NCBI RefSeq assembly: GCF_007097395.1
Contig: NZ_VKDC01000005.1
Span: forward strand, 401,813-465,812
DNA length: 64,000 nt
DNA from: Fulvivirga sp. M361
GTDB taxonomy: Bacteria > Bacteroidota > Bacteroidia > Cytophagales > Cyclobacteriaceae
Reading direction: 5' to 3'
The position numbers and the translations under genes were made by a program. Below the pieces are notes generated by a model. That model worked only from the letters and a program-made list of their open reading frames with translations, had not been told where the DNA came from and searched no databases. Of the stretch, positions 26,931 to 35,450 are shown in pieces. Position 1 is the stretch's first letter; each line of letters starts with the position of its first letter.

Positions 26931-27512
26931 ATGCAAGAGAATTACCTGCAAAGTATCATTCAACAATTCGAATACTATAAAATGCTAGGTCATAAAACCT
27001 TTGACCAATTAAGCGAAGAAGAATTATTTTGGCAATTCAATGCTGAAAGTAACTCCATCGCCATCATGGTACAGCATTTATGGGGGAATATGCTGTCGCG
27101 ATGGACTGATTTTTTAACTTCAGATGGAGAAAAAGAATGGCGTCGGCGTGATATGGAATTTGAAGCGGTCATTCAAAATAAGAAAGAAGTGCTCACTAAA
27201 TGGGAGGAGGGTTGGACATGCCTTTTTGCAGCTTTGCAGTCCATTAATGCGGAAAATTTAAATTCAGAAGTATACATCCGTAATCAAGGCCATACAGTAG
27301 TAGAGGCCATTAATCGTCAATTGGCCCATTATTCATATCACATAGGTCAAATAGTGTATATAGGAAGAATGATAAAAGGAAATGAATGGAAAAGCCTTTC
27401 TATACCTAAAGGCGATTCTAAACAGTTCAATAAGGAAAAATTCTCCCAACCTAAAAGAAAAGAGCACTTCACAAAAGGTCTTTTAGATGGAAAAAATGAA
27501 AAGAATCCATAA
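26931..27512 (+). CDS. DUF1572 (DinB-like) family protein
   Basis: 193 residues forming a four-helix bundle of the DinB/DUF1572 type. Probable metal ligands: His in MVQHLWGN (about 49) and the pair in LAHYSYHIGQIVYIGRM (about 142 and 146). Members are cytoplasmic, often thiol-transfer or stress-linked; the reaction is unknown. The basic C-terminal tail (SQPKRKEHFTKG) is specific to this copy. Lies between the ECF41 and ECF42 systems, without an ECF-type motif upstream that I can see. Confidence 0.85.
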   Translation: MQENYLQSIIQQFEYYKMLGHKTFDQLSEEELFWQFNAESNSIAIMVQHLWGNMLSRWTDFLTSDGEKEWRRRDMEFEAVIQNKKEVLTKWEEGWTCLFAALQSINAENLNSEVYIRNQGHTVVEAINRQLAHYSYHIGQIVYIGRMIKGNEWKSLSIPKGDSKQFNKEKFSQPKRKEHFTKGLLDGKNEKNP

Positions 27513-27566
27513 ACAACCCATTCGCTTGCTTTGGGATAAGATCAAAGGATATTCTAACTTGTACCC

Positions 27567-28037
27567 ATGCAAATAACATTGGAAGACTATTATTTCTCTC
27601 CCGTCTTAAAATGGACGCTATTAGCATCGTCCATTGCCATAACAGCGTATGTGATGGTCAAAACGGAACAGCAGTTATTTGGAGCCTTCGTACTACTTCC
27701 CGGGATAATAGCTATCTCCACCAAATATGAACTTACCATTAATACCAATAAACGTGTAATAAAAGACGCTTTTAAATTTTTGTGGATCACTACTACCGCT
27801 GAAATTCATGTTTACCGAACGTTGAATAACATCATGACGGAAAGGGAAAGGAATGTCTATACCACCAACAGCAGAGGAAGATCAGGTCATGCCGATTTCT
27901 ATGAATATGTAGCCTATTTGAATTATAATGACGACCAATCCGTGGAAATTCTTAGAAAGATTGACCACGACATTTTTTCAGCTAAACTGGAAAGTATCGT
28001 ATCAGCACTTAACATTACAGTGCTAAGAAAAGAATAG
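27567..28037 (+). CDS. Membrane protein of unknown function
   Basis: 156 residues with two adjacent membrane helices (about 15-33 and 35-52), followed by a soluble, mostly beta domain (TKYELTINTNKRVIKDAFKFLWI to the C-terminus) that resembles bacterial PH-like domains. I do not recognise the family. Gap of 29 bases to the ECF42 sigma gene downstream, so cotranscription is possible. No catalytic motif visible. Confidence 0.65.
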   Translation: MQITLEDYYFSPVLKWTLLASSIAITAYVMVKTEQQLFGAFVLLPGIIAISTKYELTINTNKRVIKDAFKFLWITTTAEIHVYRTLNNIMTERERNVYTTNSRGRSGHADFYEYVAYLNYNDDQSVEILRKIDHDIFSAKLESIVSALNITVLRKE

Positions 28038-28066
28038 TGTAAACCATTGTTTAAAATTCAACTTCA

Positions 28067-29335
28067 ATGTCAGCCAGAAAAGAACTGGACGTTTTGATCA
28101 GTCACCAGTTTCGTCATGACTATGGAAAACTGGTGTCAGTCCTCACAGGTATTTTCGGAGCCGCTAACCTTTCATTAGCTGAAGATATTGTTCAGGATAC
28201 CTTTCTTGAAGCCATGAAAAACTGGAGTGACAAAGGTGTACCGGACAACCCATCCGGCTGGCTCTACAGGGTAGCAAAAAACAAAACGATCAATGTATTA
28301 AAGCGTGAAACACGTTTGCAGGATATATCAGAGGAGCAATTAATTGAACCCACCGAAGAGCACGATCTGGATATTTTGTTTGACGAAAAAGCCATAAGGG
28401 ATGAGCAACTCAAAATGATGTTTGTTTGCTGTCATCCCAGTCTTTCAGTTGAAGCCCAAACCTCACTGATTTTGAAAACACTTTGTGGATTCAGTATTGA
28501 TGAGATCGCACGTGCTTTTTTGTCAAAATCCGAAACAATCACAAAACGTCTCATGAGATCAAGAAAAGTGATACGGGAGGTAGGGGTTAACTTTCAATTA
28601 CCCGAAAGGAAAGAACTGGAAAACAGACTGGATGCGGTACTGAAGAGTATTTATTTACTATACAATGAAGGGTATAGCGCTTCCAGAGGAAAATCACTGA
28701 TCAAAAAAGAGTTATGCGAAGAGGCAATCCGATTGGTGGATTTCTTGTGCTCTAATGACATAACAAATACATCCAAAACACATGCATTACTGTCATTGAT
28801 GTATTTTCACTTTTCCCGTTTTGATGCTCGTATGAATAGTAATGAGCAAATCATACCTCTTGAGCAGCAAGACCGTCGATTATGGAATGCTGAACACATC
28901 GCACTAGGTTTCTATCACTTGAGCAAAGTTACGGAGGATAAAAACCTAAGTACTTTCCATATTGAAGCCACCATAGCGGCATGCCATGCTTCTGCAGAAG
29001 ATCACAGTACAACAGACTGGGAACGCATAGTAGACCTTTATACTTATCTGTATGAAATATCTCCGTCTCCTATCGTTTTACTAAACAAAACAGTGGCAGT
29101 ATCTTACGCCCATTCCGTACAACAGGCGCTGGACCTTATTGACAATCCGCAGCTAACCGAACAGCTAAATACTTATTATTTATATCATGCTACAAAAGCT
29201 GACTTTTTCATCCGGGAAAATAACCATGAAAAAGCCATATCTGCACTGGAAAAGGCCATGGATCTCACCAAAATACCCTCTGAAAAATCGTTGATCAAAG
29301 GCCGATTGAATTTTTGTTTGGAACAAATCCAATAA
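28067..29335 (+). CDS. ECF42-like sigma factor with TPR-type C-terminal extension
   Basis: 422 residues, more than twice an ordinary ECF factor. Region 2 (about 10-80): FGAANLSLAEDIVQDTFLEAMKNW and WLYRVAKNKTINVLKRE. Region 4 (about 115-170): SVEAQTSLILKTLCGFSIDEIARAFLSKSETITKRLMRSRKVI. The long tail with YLLYNEGYSASRGKSLIKKELCEEAIRL, LSLMYFHFSRFDAR and several helical pairs is the ECF42 TPR extension that is needed for activity. No anti-sigma gene. Two YCII/DGPF genes follow, the conserved partners of ECF42, the first with a matching promoter at 29349. Confidence 0.93.
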   Translation: MSARKELDVLISHQFRHDYGKLVSVLTGIFGAANLSLAEDIVQDTFLEAMKNWSDKGVPDNPSGWLYRVAKNKTINVLKRETRLQDISEEQLIEPTEEHDLDILFDEKAIRDEQLKMMFVCCHPSLSVEAQTSLILKTLCGFSIDEIARAFLSKSETITKRLMRSRKVIREVGVNFQLPERKELENRLDAVLKSIYLLYNEGYSASRGKSLIKKELCEEAIRLVDFLCSNDITNTSKTHALLSLMYFHFSRFDARMNSNEQIIPLEQQDRRLWNAEHIALGFYHLSKVTEDKNLSTFHIEATIAACHASAEDHSTTDWERIVDLYTYLYEISPSPIVLLNKTVAVSYAHSVQQALDLIDNPQLTEQLNTYYLYHATKADFFIRENNHEKAISALEKAMDLTKIPSEKSLIKGRLNFCLEQIQ

Positions 29336-29348
29336 TTTCCGCCAATCG

Positions 29349-29375
29349 TGTCCATGCTTTTTAATTCGATTTGTC
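29349..29375 (+). promoter_or_regulatory. ECF42-type promoter before the YCII genes
   Basis: TGTCCAT at 29349, sixteen bases, TGTC at 29372. Known ECF42 targets have a TGTC-containing -35 and a CGTC/TGTC-like -10 at this spacing. A transcript would begin near 29382, giving a leader of about 27 bases to the ATG at 29409. I see no equivalent before the sigma gene itself. Confidence 0.6.
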
Positions 29376-29408
29376 TGTAAAGCAGGTAAACCATTAAAAA
29401 GTAAAACT

Positions 29409-30311
29409 ATGATCAAAAACAAAGCACCCAGTTTCATTTTAGGTCTTTTTATGACCTGCTCTGCCCAATTATCGGTGGAGGCCGCTTCGACGCAAAAAGA
29501 AAATGAATTAAAACCAAGGAACAAAATCCAAAAAATGACCAAATTGAATTATGATTTTAAAATAAACGCTTCTGCTGATGCAGTATGGAAAATTGTGGGG
29601 GACTTGGCAGCCTGTGACCAATGGGTACCGGGAGTTACTTCTACCGTACTGGAAGGCAACAACAGAACCTGCACGACCGTAGATGGTACGGAGATCAAAG
29701 AAGTAATCACCCTTCTTTATGAAGAAAAACGTCTTTTCAGTTATAAACAGTTACAGGTTCCTTTGCCTATTACAGCTTCTGAAGGAACATTCCAGGTGAT
29801 TGAAGATGGCCATCAAAGTCGTATAATTTGGAATGTGAAGTTTAGTCTGTTGGCCCCATCAACAAGTAAAAAGTTAGTGCCAATGATAGATGGGTATTAC
29901 AAGCAGACCCTGGAACACCTCAAACGTAGTATTGAAAATAATAACTCAGTAGCAATGAAAGAATATGTAGCCTTAATAAAAGCAGAGGGTAACCCGATCA
30001 CCAGGTTACCCCAGGAAGATCAAATGAAACACATCCAAAAAGTAGGTGGATTCATAGAAAAAATGATGAAAGAAGGCAAAATGAAGGCAGCAGAACCCTT
30101 GGAGATGGAGGGGGCCGTTATTCATGGGAAAAATGGAAGCTTTACAGATGGTCCATTCGTGGAAACGAAAGAAACCATAGCCGGATACTACATCATCACG
30201 GCCCATGACCTTAGGGAAGCCATCGACATAGTAAAAGCGGATCCACGGTTTGAGGATGCTACCTGGGAAATGGAAATTCGCCCTGTCATGAAGGTTGAAG
30301 GAATAAACTGA
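29409..30311 (+). CDS. SRPBCC domain fused to a YCII/DGPF domain, with N-terminal signal-like segment
   Basis: 300 residues. Residues 1-27 look like a signal peptide (hydrophobic FILGLFMTCSA, then VEAAS); Met43 is an alternative start that would remove it, but the ECF42 promoter position favours 29409. SRPBCC/START-like domain about 45-180 (LNYDFKINASADAVWKIVGDLAACDQWVPGV). YCII domain about 185-295 with the hallmark DGPFVETKETIAGYYII. ECF42 targets are usually plain cytoplasmic DGPF proteins; the fusion and possible export are unusual. Function of DGPF proteins is unknown. Confidence 0.85.
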   Translation: MIKNKAPSFILGLFMTCSAQLSVEAASTQKENELKPRNKIQKMTKLNYDFKINASADAVWKIVGDLAACDQWVPGVTSTVLEGNNRTCTTVDGTEIKEVITLLYEEKRLFSYKQLQVPLPITASEGTFQVIEDGHQSRIIWNVKFSLLAPSTSKKLVPMIDGYYKQTLEHLKRSIENNNSVAMKEYVALIKAEGNPITRLPQEDQMKHIQKVGGFIEKMMKEGKMKAAEPLEMEGAVIHGKNGSFTDGPFVETKETIAGYYIITAHDLREAIDIVKADPRFEDATWEMEIRPVMKVEGIN

Positions 30312-30318
30312 TCTATCA

Positions 30319-30675
30319 GTGAAAGAATTTATCACACTGGCTTACCCGGATGGAACGCATCTGGGTAAGCTTTCTACAAAAGAAAAACAGCAACATATTG
30401 ATGATGTAATGGCCTACCTGGAAGATCTTGACCGCCAGGGAAAGATCAAATCGGCTGAACCGCTGGCAGATATTGGTAGGCAGATCATTGGAAAAAAAGG
30501 TGAGATCACTGACGGCCCTTTTGTTGAAACCAAGGAAACGGTAGCAGGCTTTTTCCACATACTGGCAAAAGATATGGAAAAAGCTATTTCCATAGCTAAA
30601 GCAAACCCTATGTTTAACCTGGAAGAAGGTGGCAGATTAGAAGTACGTCCAATGGGCATTATCAATAAAATTTAG
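30319..30675 (+). CDS. YCII/DGPF family protein
   Basis: 118 residues, starting at GTG seven bases after the previous stop; no upstream ATG exists in frame. The sequence reads KEFITLAYPDG at the start and DGPFVETKETVAGFFHILAKDMEKAISIAKANP in the core, clearly homologous to the C-terminal half of the preceding protein. The ferredoxin-like fold of the family is dimeric. Second partner in the ECF42 operon; enzymatic role unknown. Confidence 0.9.
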   Translation: MKEFITLAYPDGTHLGKLSTKEKQQHIDDVMAYLEDLDRQGKIKSAEPLADIGRQIIGKKGEITDGPFVETKETVAGFFHILAKDMEKAISIAKANPMFNLEEGGRLEVRPMGIINKI

Positions 30676-30996
30676 AAAACAACACCGATTGTATACTTTC
30701 GCTGAAGCTTTTGTATAGAAGCAGGCAATCTTCTTTTCGGGTAGTATAAATCAGCGTGGTTCTGGTCCCATCGATTTGAATTTATTTTATACAGACAAAT
30801 ACTGCTCACCGAACTTTATCCAAATCTTTTCAGCGTAAATACCCACCCCCCATATGCTGGCAGTCAGCTTTTTATTGACATGTCCATTAATATGTCCATT
30901 GTTTTGTCCATGTCCAAGAATAGACTTCAAGACAATAAAAAGGTTTCATTGTGATCAAACAAAAACATTAAATGTTACAATTTAATCCCTTGCCCA
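30676..30996. promoter_or_regulatory. Intergenic region with four TGTCCA repeats
   Basis: This 321-base gap has no CDS. TGTCCA occurs at 30881, 30893, 30905 and 30911, the first three at exact 12-base steps (TGTCCATT, four bases, TGTCCATT). It lies about 115 bases before the T9SS cargo gene and resembles the pair at 10207 and 10219. The spacing does not give TGTC-N16-TGTC, so it is not an ECF42 promoter. Confidence 0.5.
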
Positions 30997-32898
30997 ATGA
31001 AATACTTAGATAAAACAAGGCACAAAACACCAGCCATAATTTTATTATTATTCTCTTTTATTCTCACCAGTCATATGCTTCTCGGGCAAACTCAACACTT
31101 GTTGAATCAAGGTGCTATAAGCGTTAAGAAGGCAGAATATAAACCAGATGAAGGCGTCATTTATTTTGAAATGAACGTCTATGGGGAAATAATCAAAACT
31201 GTCAAAAGCAGAACTTCTCACTACATTGTTTCCGCAGGAAGTCACACCCTAGGAGCTAATCGTACACAGCTCATTATTATCGATAATGACACAGGTAATG
31301 AGATCCCTATTATGTACATAGAACTAGGCAGACAAAACGAATATCAAAGCGGTCAGTACACTGCTGAAGCCTGGCGTGGTTTCAATATTAATATGGTGCC
31401 TAAGGATACCTATGATTTTTCAGCATTCAGTAACTTTAAAACATCTAATGACCCTACTCCTGCTTATCCGGTCTCTGAACCCGCCAGACGCAACATGTTC
31501 ATCTCTTTTATCTGGCATGTTCCTCAAGATTTCCTGGGAAAAACATTCGATTTTGGTGTAGGAGGGCTTGCTACCTGGATCAAAGCACGTAACACAACAC
31601 AAAAAGGAACCTATACACTTAGAAACTTTAAAAGCCGGGATCTTAATTCCAATACACATTTGCCTGAAATAGCCCAAATACAAAATTTATCTGCAAGATA
31701 TCATTGCAATCAGGTTGAGTTGGAATGGGAACGCACAAACCCTTCCAGCACCTACAACGACGGTAATATTTTTTACGAGATTTTCGAAGAAGGTCAGCTG
31801 GTTCAAACCATTCATGACGATAACTTAAGAAAAGTTAATCTCGATGCGCAAGAAGACAAAAAGACGTATGCAGTAAAAATGATACTTCCCCTGATACATA
31901 ATCAATTCATTTCCCAGAAAACTTCCAAATCAAAAGAAATATCGGACGCTACCCCCGTAACAGATGCGGTAATGGAAGTAATTGAGGAAAAATGCGCCGA
32001 AACACATAAACTAACGTTACGTATCTCATGGGATGGTACTGAGGGTGCTGCCGGCTACGAGGTCGTACGGATGGGGCACAGCAGTACAGATGTAGGACTG
32101 GCCACATCTTTTACAGATAGAAGAGGGATAGTCTATGGTGAATACTATTCCTATCGCATCTATTCCTATGATTCCGCGTGCGCTTCCAGATCAAAGTATG
32201 ATTATGTCTACACCGTCACCCCAAGAACTCCGGGTGAACCTCCTCCTGCAGTTACACCTGACCACTTAACTGGTCAACTGGTAGCTGGTACAGGGGTTGA
32301 ATTGAAGTTCAACGCAACTGGTCATAACGATAATGACATCGTTGCATACACCATTTACCGGGTCTCAGATTCAGGGGAATCAACATCATACCTGGTCAAT
32401 AAGCGAGATCTCGCATATGAAAGTACTGAACCAACGTCCACCAGGTATATATTTGTGGATACAAACTTTGAACAGTGTCATTATTATACATACACGGTTA
32501 CCCAGGTAACGGGATGTGGAGATGAGTCTGCCCCACAGGAAACCGGAATTAGAGTAAGTACATACGAGCAAAGAGGAGGTCGTTATCAAACCAACGAGCC
32601 GTGTTATGAACCGGAAGCAGTAAGAAACACGGCTGTCTTATCTCAAGCCATTTTATCTCCAAATCCTACTGTATCGTCTACTACCATATATCTGGAAGCT
32701 ACCAGGCCCGGTAAGGTTGAGTTAATGGTCACCAATTCTCTTTATCCTATCTCTTCCCAAAGGCAAACATATTCAGTGGAAGCAGGTATCAACGAACTGG
32801 TTATTTCAACAACCCACCTCAGAGCGGGAGTTTACCACGCCATTCTCAGTAATGAATCAGGTGAGACAAGATCTTTCCAGTTTATAGTAGAGGATTAG
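30997..32898 (+). CDS. Secreted protein with fibronectin-III-like domains and T9SS sorting signal
   Basis: 633 residues. Signal peptide to about residue 33 (LLLFSFILTSHMLLGQTQ). N-terminal beta domain (35-215), then three fibronectin-type-III-like units (about 225-330, 335-420, 425-525) with NLSARYHCNQVELEW and YRIYSYDSACASRSKYDYVYTV. The last ~85 residues match the type A C-terminal secretion signal of the type IX system: ILSPNPTVSSTTIYLEA, then LRAGVYHAILSNESGETRSFQFIVED. Expected to be exported and surface-attached or released; no catalytic domain is visible, so an adhesin or structural role is likely. Confidence 0.88.
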   Translation: MKYLDKTRHKTPAIILLLFSFILTSHMLLGQTQHLLNQGAISVKKAEYKPDEGVIYFEMNVYGEIIKTVKSRTSHYIVSAGSHTLGANRTQLIIIDNDTGNEIPIMYIELGRQNEYQSGQYTAEAWRGFNINMVPKDTYDFSAFSNFKTSNDPTPAYPVSEPARRNMFISFIWHVPQDFLGKTFDFGVGGLATWIKARNTTQKGTYTLRNFKSRDLNSNTHLPEIAQIQNLSARYHCNQVELEWERTNPSSTYNDGNIFYEIFEEGQLVQTIHDDNLRKVNLDAQEDKKTYAVKMILPLIHNQFISQKTSKSKEISDATPVTDAVMEVIEEKCAETHKLTLRISWDGTEGAAGYEVVRMGHSSTDVGLATSFTDRRGIVYGEYYSYRIYSYDSACASRSKYDYVYTVTPRTPGEPPPAVTPDHLTGQLVAGTGVELKFNATGHNDNDIVAYTIYRVSDSGESTSYLVNKRDLAYESTEPTSTRYIFVDTNFEQCHYYTYTVTQVTGCGDESAPQETGIRVSTYEQRGGRYQTNEPCYEPEAVRNTAVLSQAILSPNPTVSSTTIYLEATRPGKVELMVTNSLYPISSQRQTYSVEAGINELVISTTHLRAGVYHAILSNESGETRSFQFIVED

Positions 32899-33322
32899 CA
32901 AGGCAGTAGGTCATTGACATGCTTTATTTACTGGATTAGCGAATTCTTATACCGGTTAATCTGGAAATGCATGACCAGATATGAATGAAAAGCTCATATT
33001 GAAGTTCGTATGGGCCTTTCTTCATGTCTATGCCCAGGCTGTTATAAAAAAGTCTTCTCCATAAACCAACCTTGCCAGACTTCAAGGCCTGCCTTAAACA
33101 ACCCATAGCCTGCACCGCACTCAGCTCTTATAACTATTTACATAACAGGATGAAAGTCAGTGAAAAGCCAGATTGGATACTGAAGCGCTAAGGGGTTTCC
33201 CAATTAAATACACTCAGGAATTCCAGACCGTTACTCTATCTTCATCAACACTCAACCTATGAAACATGGTTTTACCAACAAGAACGATTCCCTAAACAGC
33301 ACAAATAAAAGAATCGAGACAA
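32899..33322. other. Gene-free gap
   Basis: 424 bases after the T9SS cargo gene. No frame, clear hairpin or repeat that I can defend. The region before 33323 is AT-rich, as for a promoter. Confidence 0.4.
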
Positions 33323-33847
33323 ATGAAAACTATTGAGATATATAACAGTAACAAAAAAGCCATACTACTTTTCTCTATTTACACTGCATTCTTAATGCTA
33401 AGCATCTTTTTTATTATCCATCCGGAAGTATTTATCAACCCGGTATTCAATAGTACGGTATTGGTGATCGGCATAGGAATAATCAGTGTACCAATTTTTA
33501 GTTATGTCGTTTTTGTAACGACCAGACATATGATAAAAAAAGAAGTAGCCCTGATCATAAGCTCAAAAGGACTGCATCTCAATCCAAAAAAATGGAATGA
33601 TGTTATCATTGATTGGGAATCCATACTTGGTTTTAGAGATACCATGATCGCTGACCGAAAAGTTCTGATTGTTGCGGTTACAAACCCGGAATATTGGTTG
33701 TTACGGGAAGTCAGTACTCTTCGAAAAAGGATCTTACAGTTTAATCTCACTAATTTCGGTTCCCCTTTTAATATTTGTGCAGAGTCACTCGACATTAAAA
33801 AAGATGATCTAAAGAAGTTCCTTAATGATAGCCTCTTATTTTATTAG
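33323..33847 (+). CDS. Two-helix membrane protein, STM3941-like
   Basis: 174 residues with two membrane helices (about 13-34 and 42-65) followed by a basic PH-like beta domain (ALIISSKGLHLNPKKWNDVIIDWESILGFRD). The layout and the YNSNKKAILL start recall the STM3941 family, a group without known function; this is a tentative match. Monocistronic between two long gaps. Confidence 0.6.
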   Translation: MKTIEIYNSNKKAILLFSIYTAFLMLSIFFIIHPEVFINPVFNSTVLVIGIGIISVPIFSYVVFVTTRHMIKKEVALIISSKGLHLNPKKWNDVIIDWESILGFRDTMIADRKVLIVAVTNPEYWLLREVSTLRKRILQFNLTNFGSPFNICAESLDIKKDDLKKFLNDSLLFY

Positions 33848-34121
33848 AGTTCAACAGGTACTAATCCATTCACAAAGTAAACCAGTTCATAATAGACCCC
33901 TATCCCTACCTTTTTTTGTCATTAAACTTCATGTGCATGTAGTTTGAAAACCAGATTGGATTAAGTTCAAATGGGTCATAAACGCACACATAAAATGAAT
34001 GAAAAGGGGAAGATTGTATTTTTGAGAGTTATTAAGGTCTGCAAGAGCTTAAAATACATTATCAATTATTGGCGTATCAATTAAATTAATTGTCTCAGTT
34101 TGATAATTACAGATTATGGTG

Positions 34122-35339
34122 TTATAATTCATCACGGCATATCTTTTTCAGTGCCCTTTGCGCTTGTATTATGCCACCTTGTACTGCCATCCTCAAATCT
34201 GCACAGGCTTTTTCATTATCTGCCAGCTTATGAAACACCAAGCCTCTATGATACAAAGCCATACCATAAGCAGGGCTAAGTCTAAGCGCTGCCTCATAGT
34301 CTTCCAGGGCCTCTTCGTATAGTTCAAGTTGATAGAGTGTATTTCCACGATTTAAATAAACCTTTTCAAAATCCGGTGCCAGGTCAATCGCCTGAGAATA
34401 ACTTTTTACGGCTTCTTGCCATAACTTTAGTTTGGCTAAAGCAATACCTTTATTAAGCCAGGTCTCAACGTCACTATTATTCAGGAACAAAGCACTGTCC
34501 AGATCTGCAAGTGCACCTTTAAAATTCCCCTCCTTAATACGACGATATCCCCTTTGACGATATGGATAAGGTGATTTTGGATTGGCTTCGATGGCCAGAG
34601 TGAAATAGTCTTCTGCTTCTTTACTTTCGCCCTTCTGTTGCATCAAAACAGCCAGGTTATATTTGGCCAACCCATGCTCGTTGTCTAATGACAAGACTTT
34701 AAGGTAGTCCTTTTCAGCTAATGCAAGTTCTCCTTTTTCCTGGTAAGTCAGCCCCCGGTTCAGGTAGTGGTCCACCTTTCCAGGTGCATAAGTCACCGCA
34801 GAATCAAAGTAAGTAAGTGCCTGATCATATTTACCCAGTTCCTTGTCAATAAGGCCCAGGTAGTTGTAAATATAGGCTGGGTTAGTTCCCTGGACCGTGT
34901 GTACACCAGTCACACCATTACCGTAACGAGGTTGGGCAAAAAATATCGTATTGGTCTCACCACCTGGCAGTGATCTCAAATAAACAAGGTCCTCGCGGGC
35001 AGCAGTGTATTTTTTCAATTGGTACTGTAACAAAGCACGGGCATATAACCCTTCATGATGGTTAGGTTCAAGCTCTAAAAGGATGGTGTAATCTGTTAAT
35101 GCACGCTCATAGGCTTTCAAACCAACCTTCGCAGCGGCACGCCTGAAATATCCATCTGCCAGGTCAGGCTGATGAAAAAGTACTTCATCAAACTTTTCCA
35201 GCGCCATGGCATAGTCCATTTGATCCAATGCCTCCACACCAGCTTGATATGCATCAGTAGCAGACCGGCCAACCTGCGCTTGTAAAGCGGGGGTGATGCT
35301 CAAGTACAACAACCAAAAGATTATTCTTTTACGACCCAT
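34122..35339 (-). CDS. Secreted or periplasmic TPR-repeat protein
   Basis: 405 residues from the ATG at 35339. The longer frame to a TTG at 35378 would put extra residues before a good signal peptide (KRIIFWLLYLSITPALQAQ). About nine tetratricopeptide units follow, for example YAMALEKFDEVLFHQPDLADGYFRRAAAK and AVKSYSQAIDLAPDFEKVYLNRGNTLYQL. A final Cys-containing unit reads DNEKACADLRMAVQGG. A scaffold for protein contacts; partner unknown. Next to the barrel gene upstream, 111 bases apart and same strand, so possibly cotranscribed. Confidence 0.85.
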   Translation of the reverse strand: MGRKRIIFWLLYLSITPALQAQVGRSATDAYQAGVEALDQMDYAMALEKFDEVLFHQPDLADGYFRRAAAKVGLKAYERALTDYTILLELEPNHHEGLYARALLQYQLKKYTAAREDLVYLRSLPGGETNTIFFAQPRYGNGVTGVHTVQGTNPAYIYNYLGLIDKELGKYDQALTYFDSAVTYAPGKVDHYLNRGLTYQEKGELALAEKDYLKVLSLDNEHGLAKYNLAVLMQQKGESKEAEDYFTLAIEANPKSPYPYRQRGYRRIKEGNFKGALADLDSALFLNNSDVETWLNKGIALAKLKLWQEAVKSYSQAIDLAPDFEKVYLNRGNTLYQLELYEEALEDYEAALRLSPAYGMALYHRGLVFHKLADNEKACADLRMAVQGGIIQAQRALKKICRDEL

Positions 35340-35450
35340 TCTGCGGTATATCCAGGCAACGGTTCCTCCTAATATCAATTATTTACTCCCCATTGAAGTT
35401 AACCATATTCAGTTTCATACGCAATCACGTCGATTTTCAAGAAATTTTGA

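Noticed and set aside
30319-30675. YCII gene as a frameshifted part of the preceding gene
   Set aside because: It has its own GTG start seven bases after the previous stop and a complete YCII domain, so it is a separate gene.
30881-30916. ECF42 promoter before the T9SS cargo gene
   Set aside because: TGTC occurrences are 12, 18, 24 or 30 bases apart; the required step for TGTCCAT-N16-TGTC is 23.
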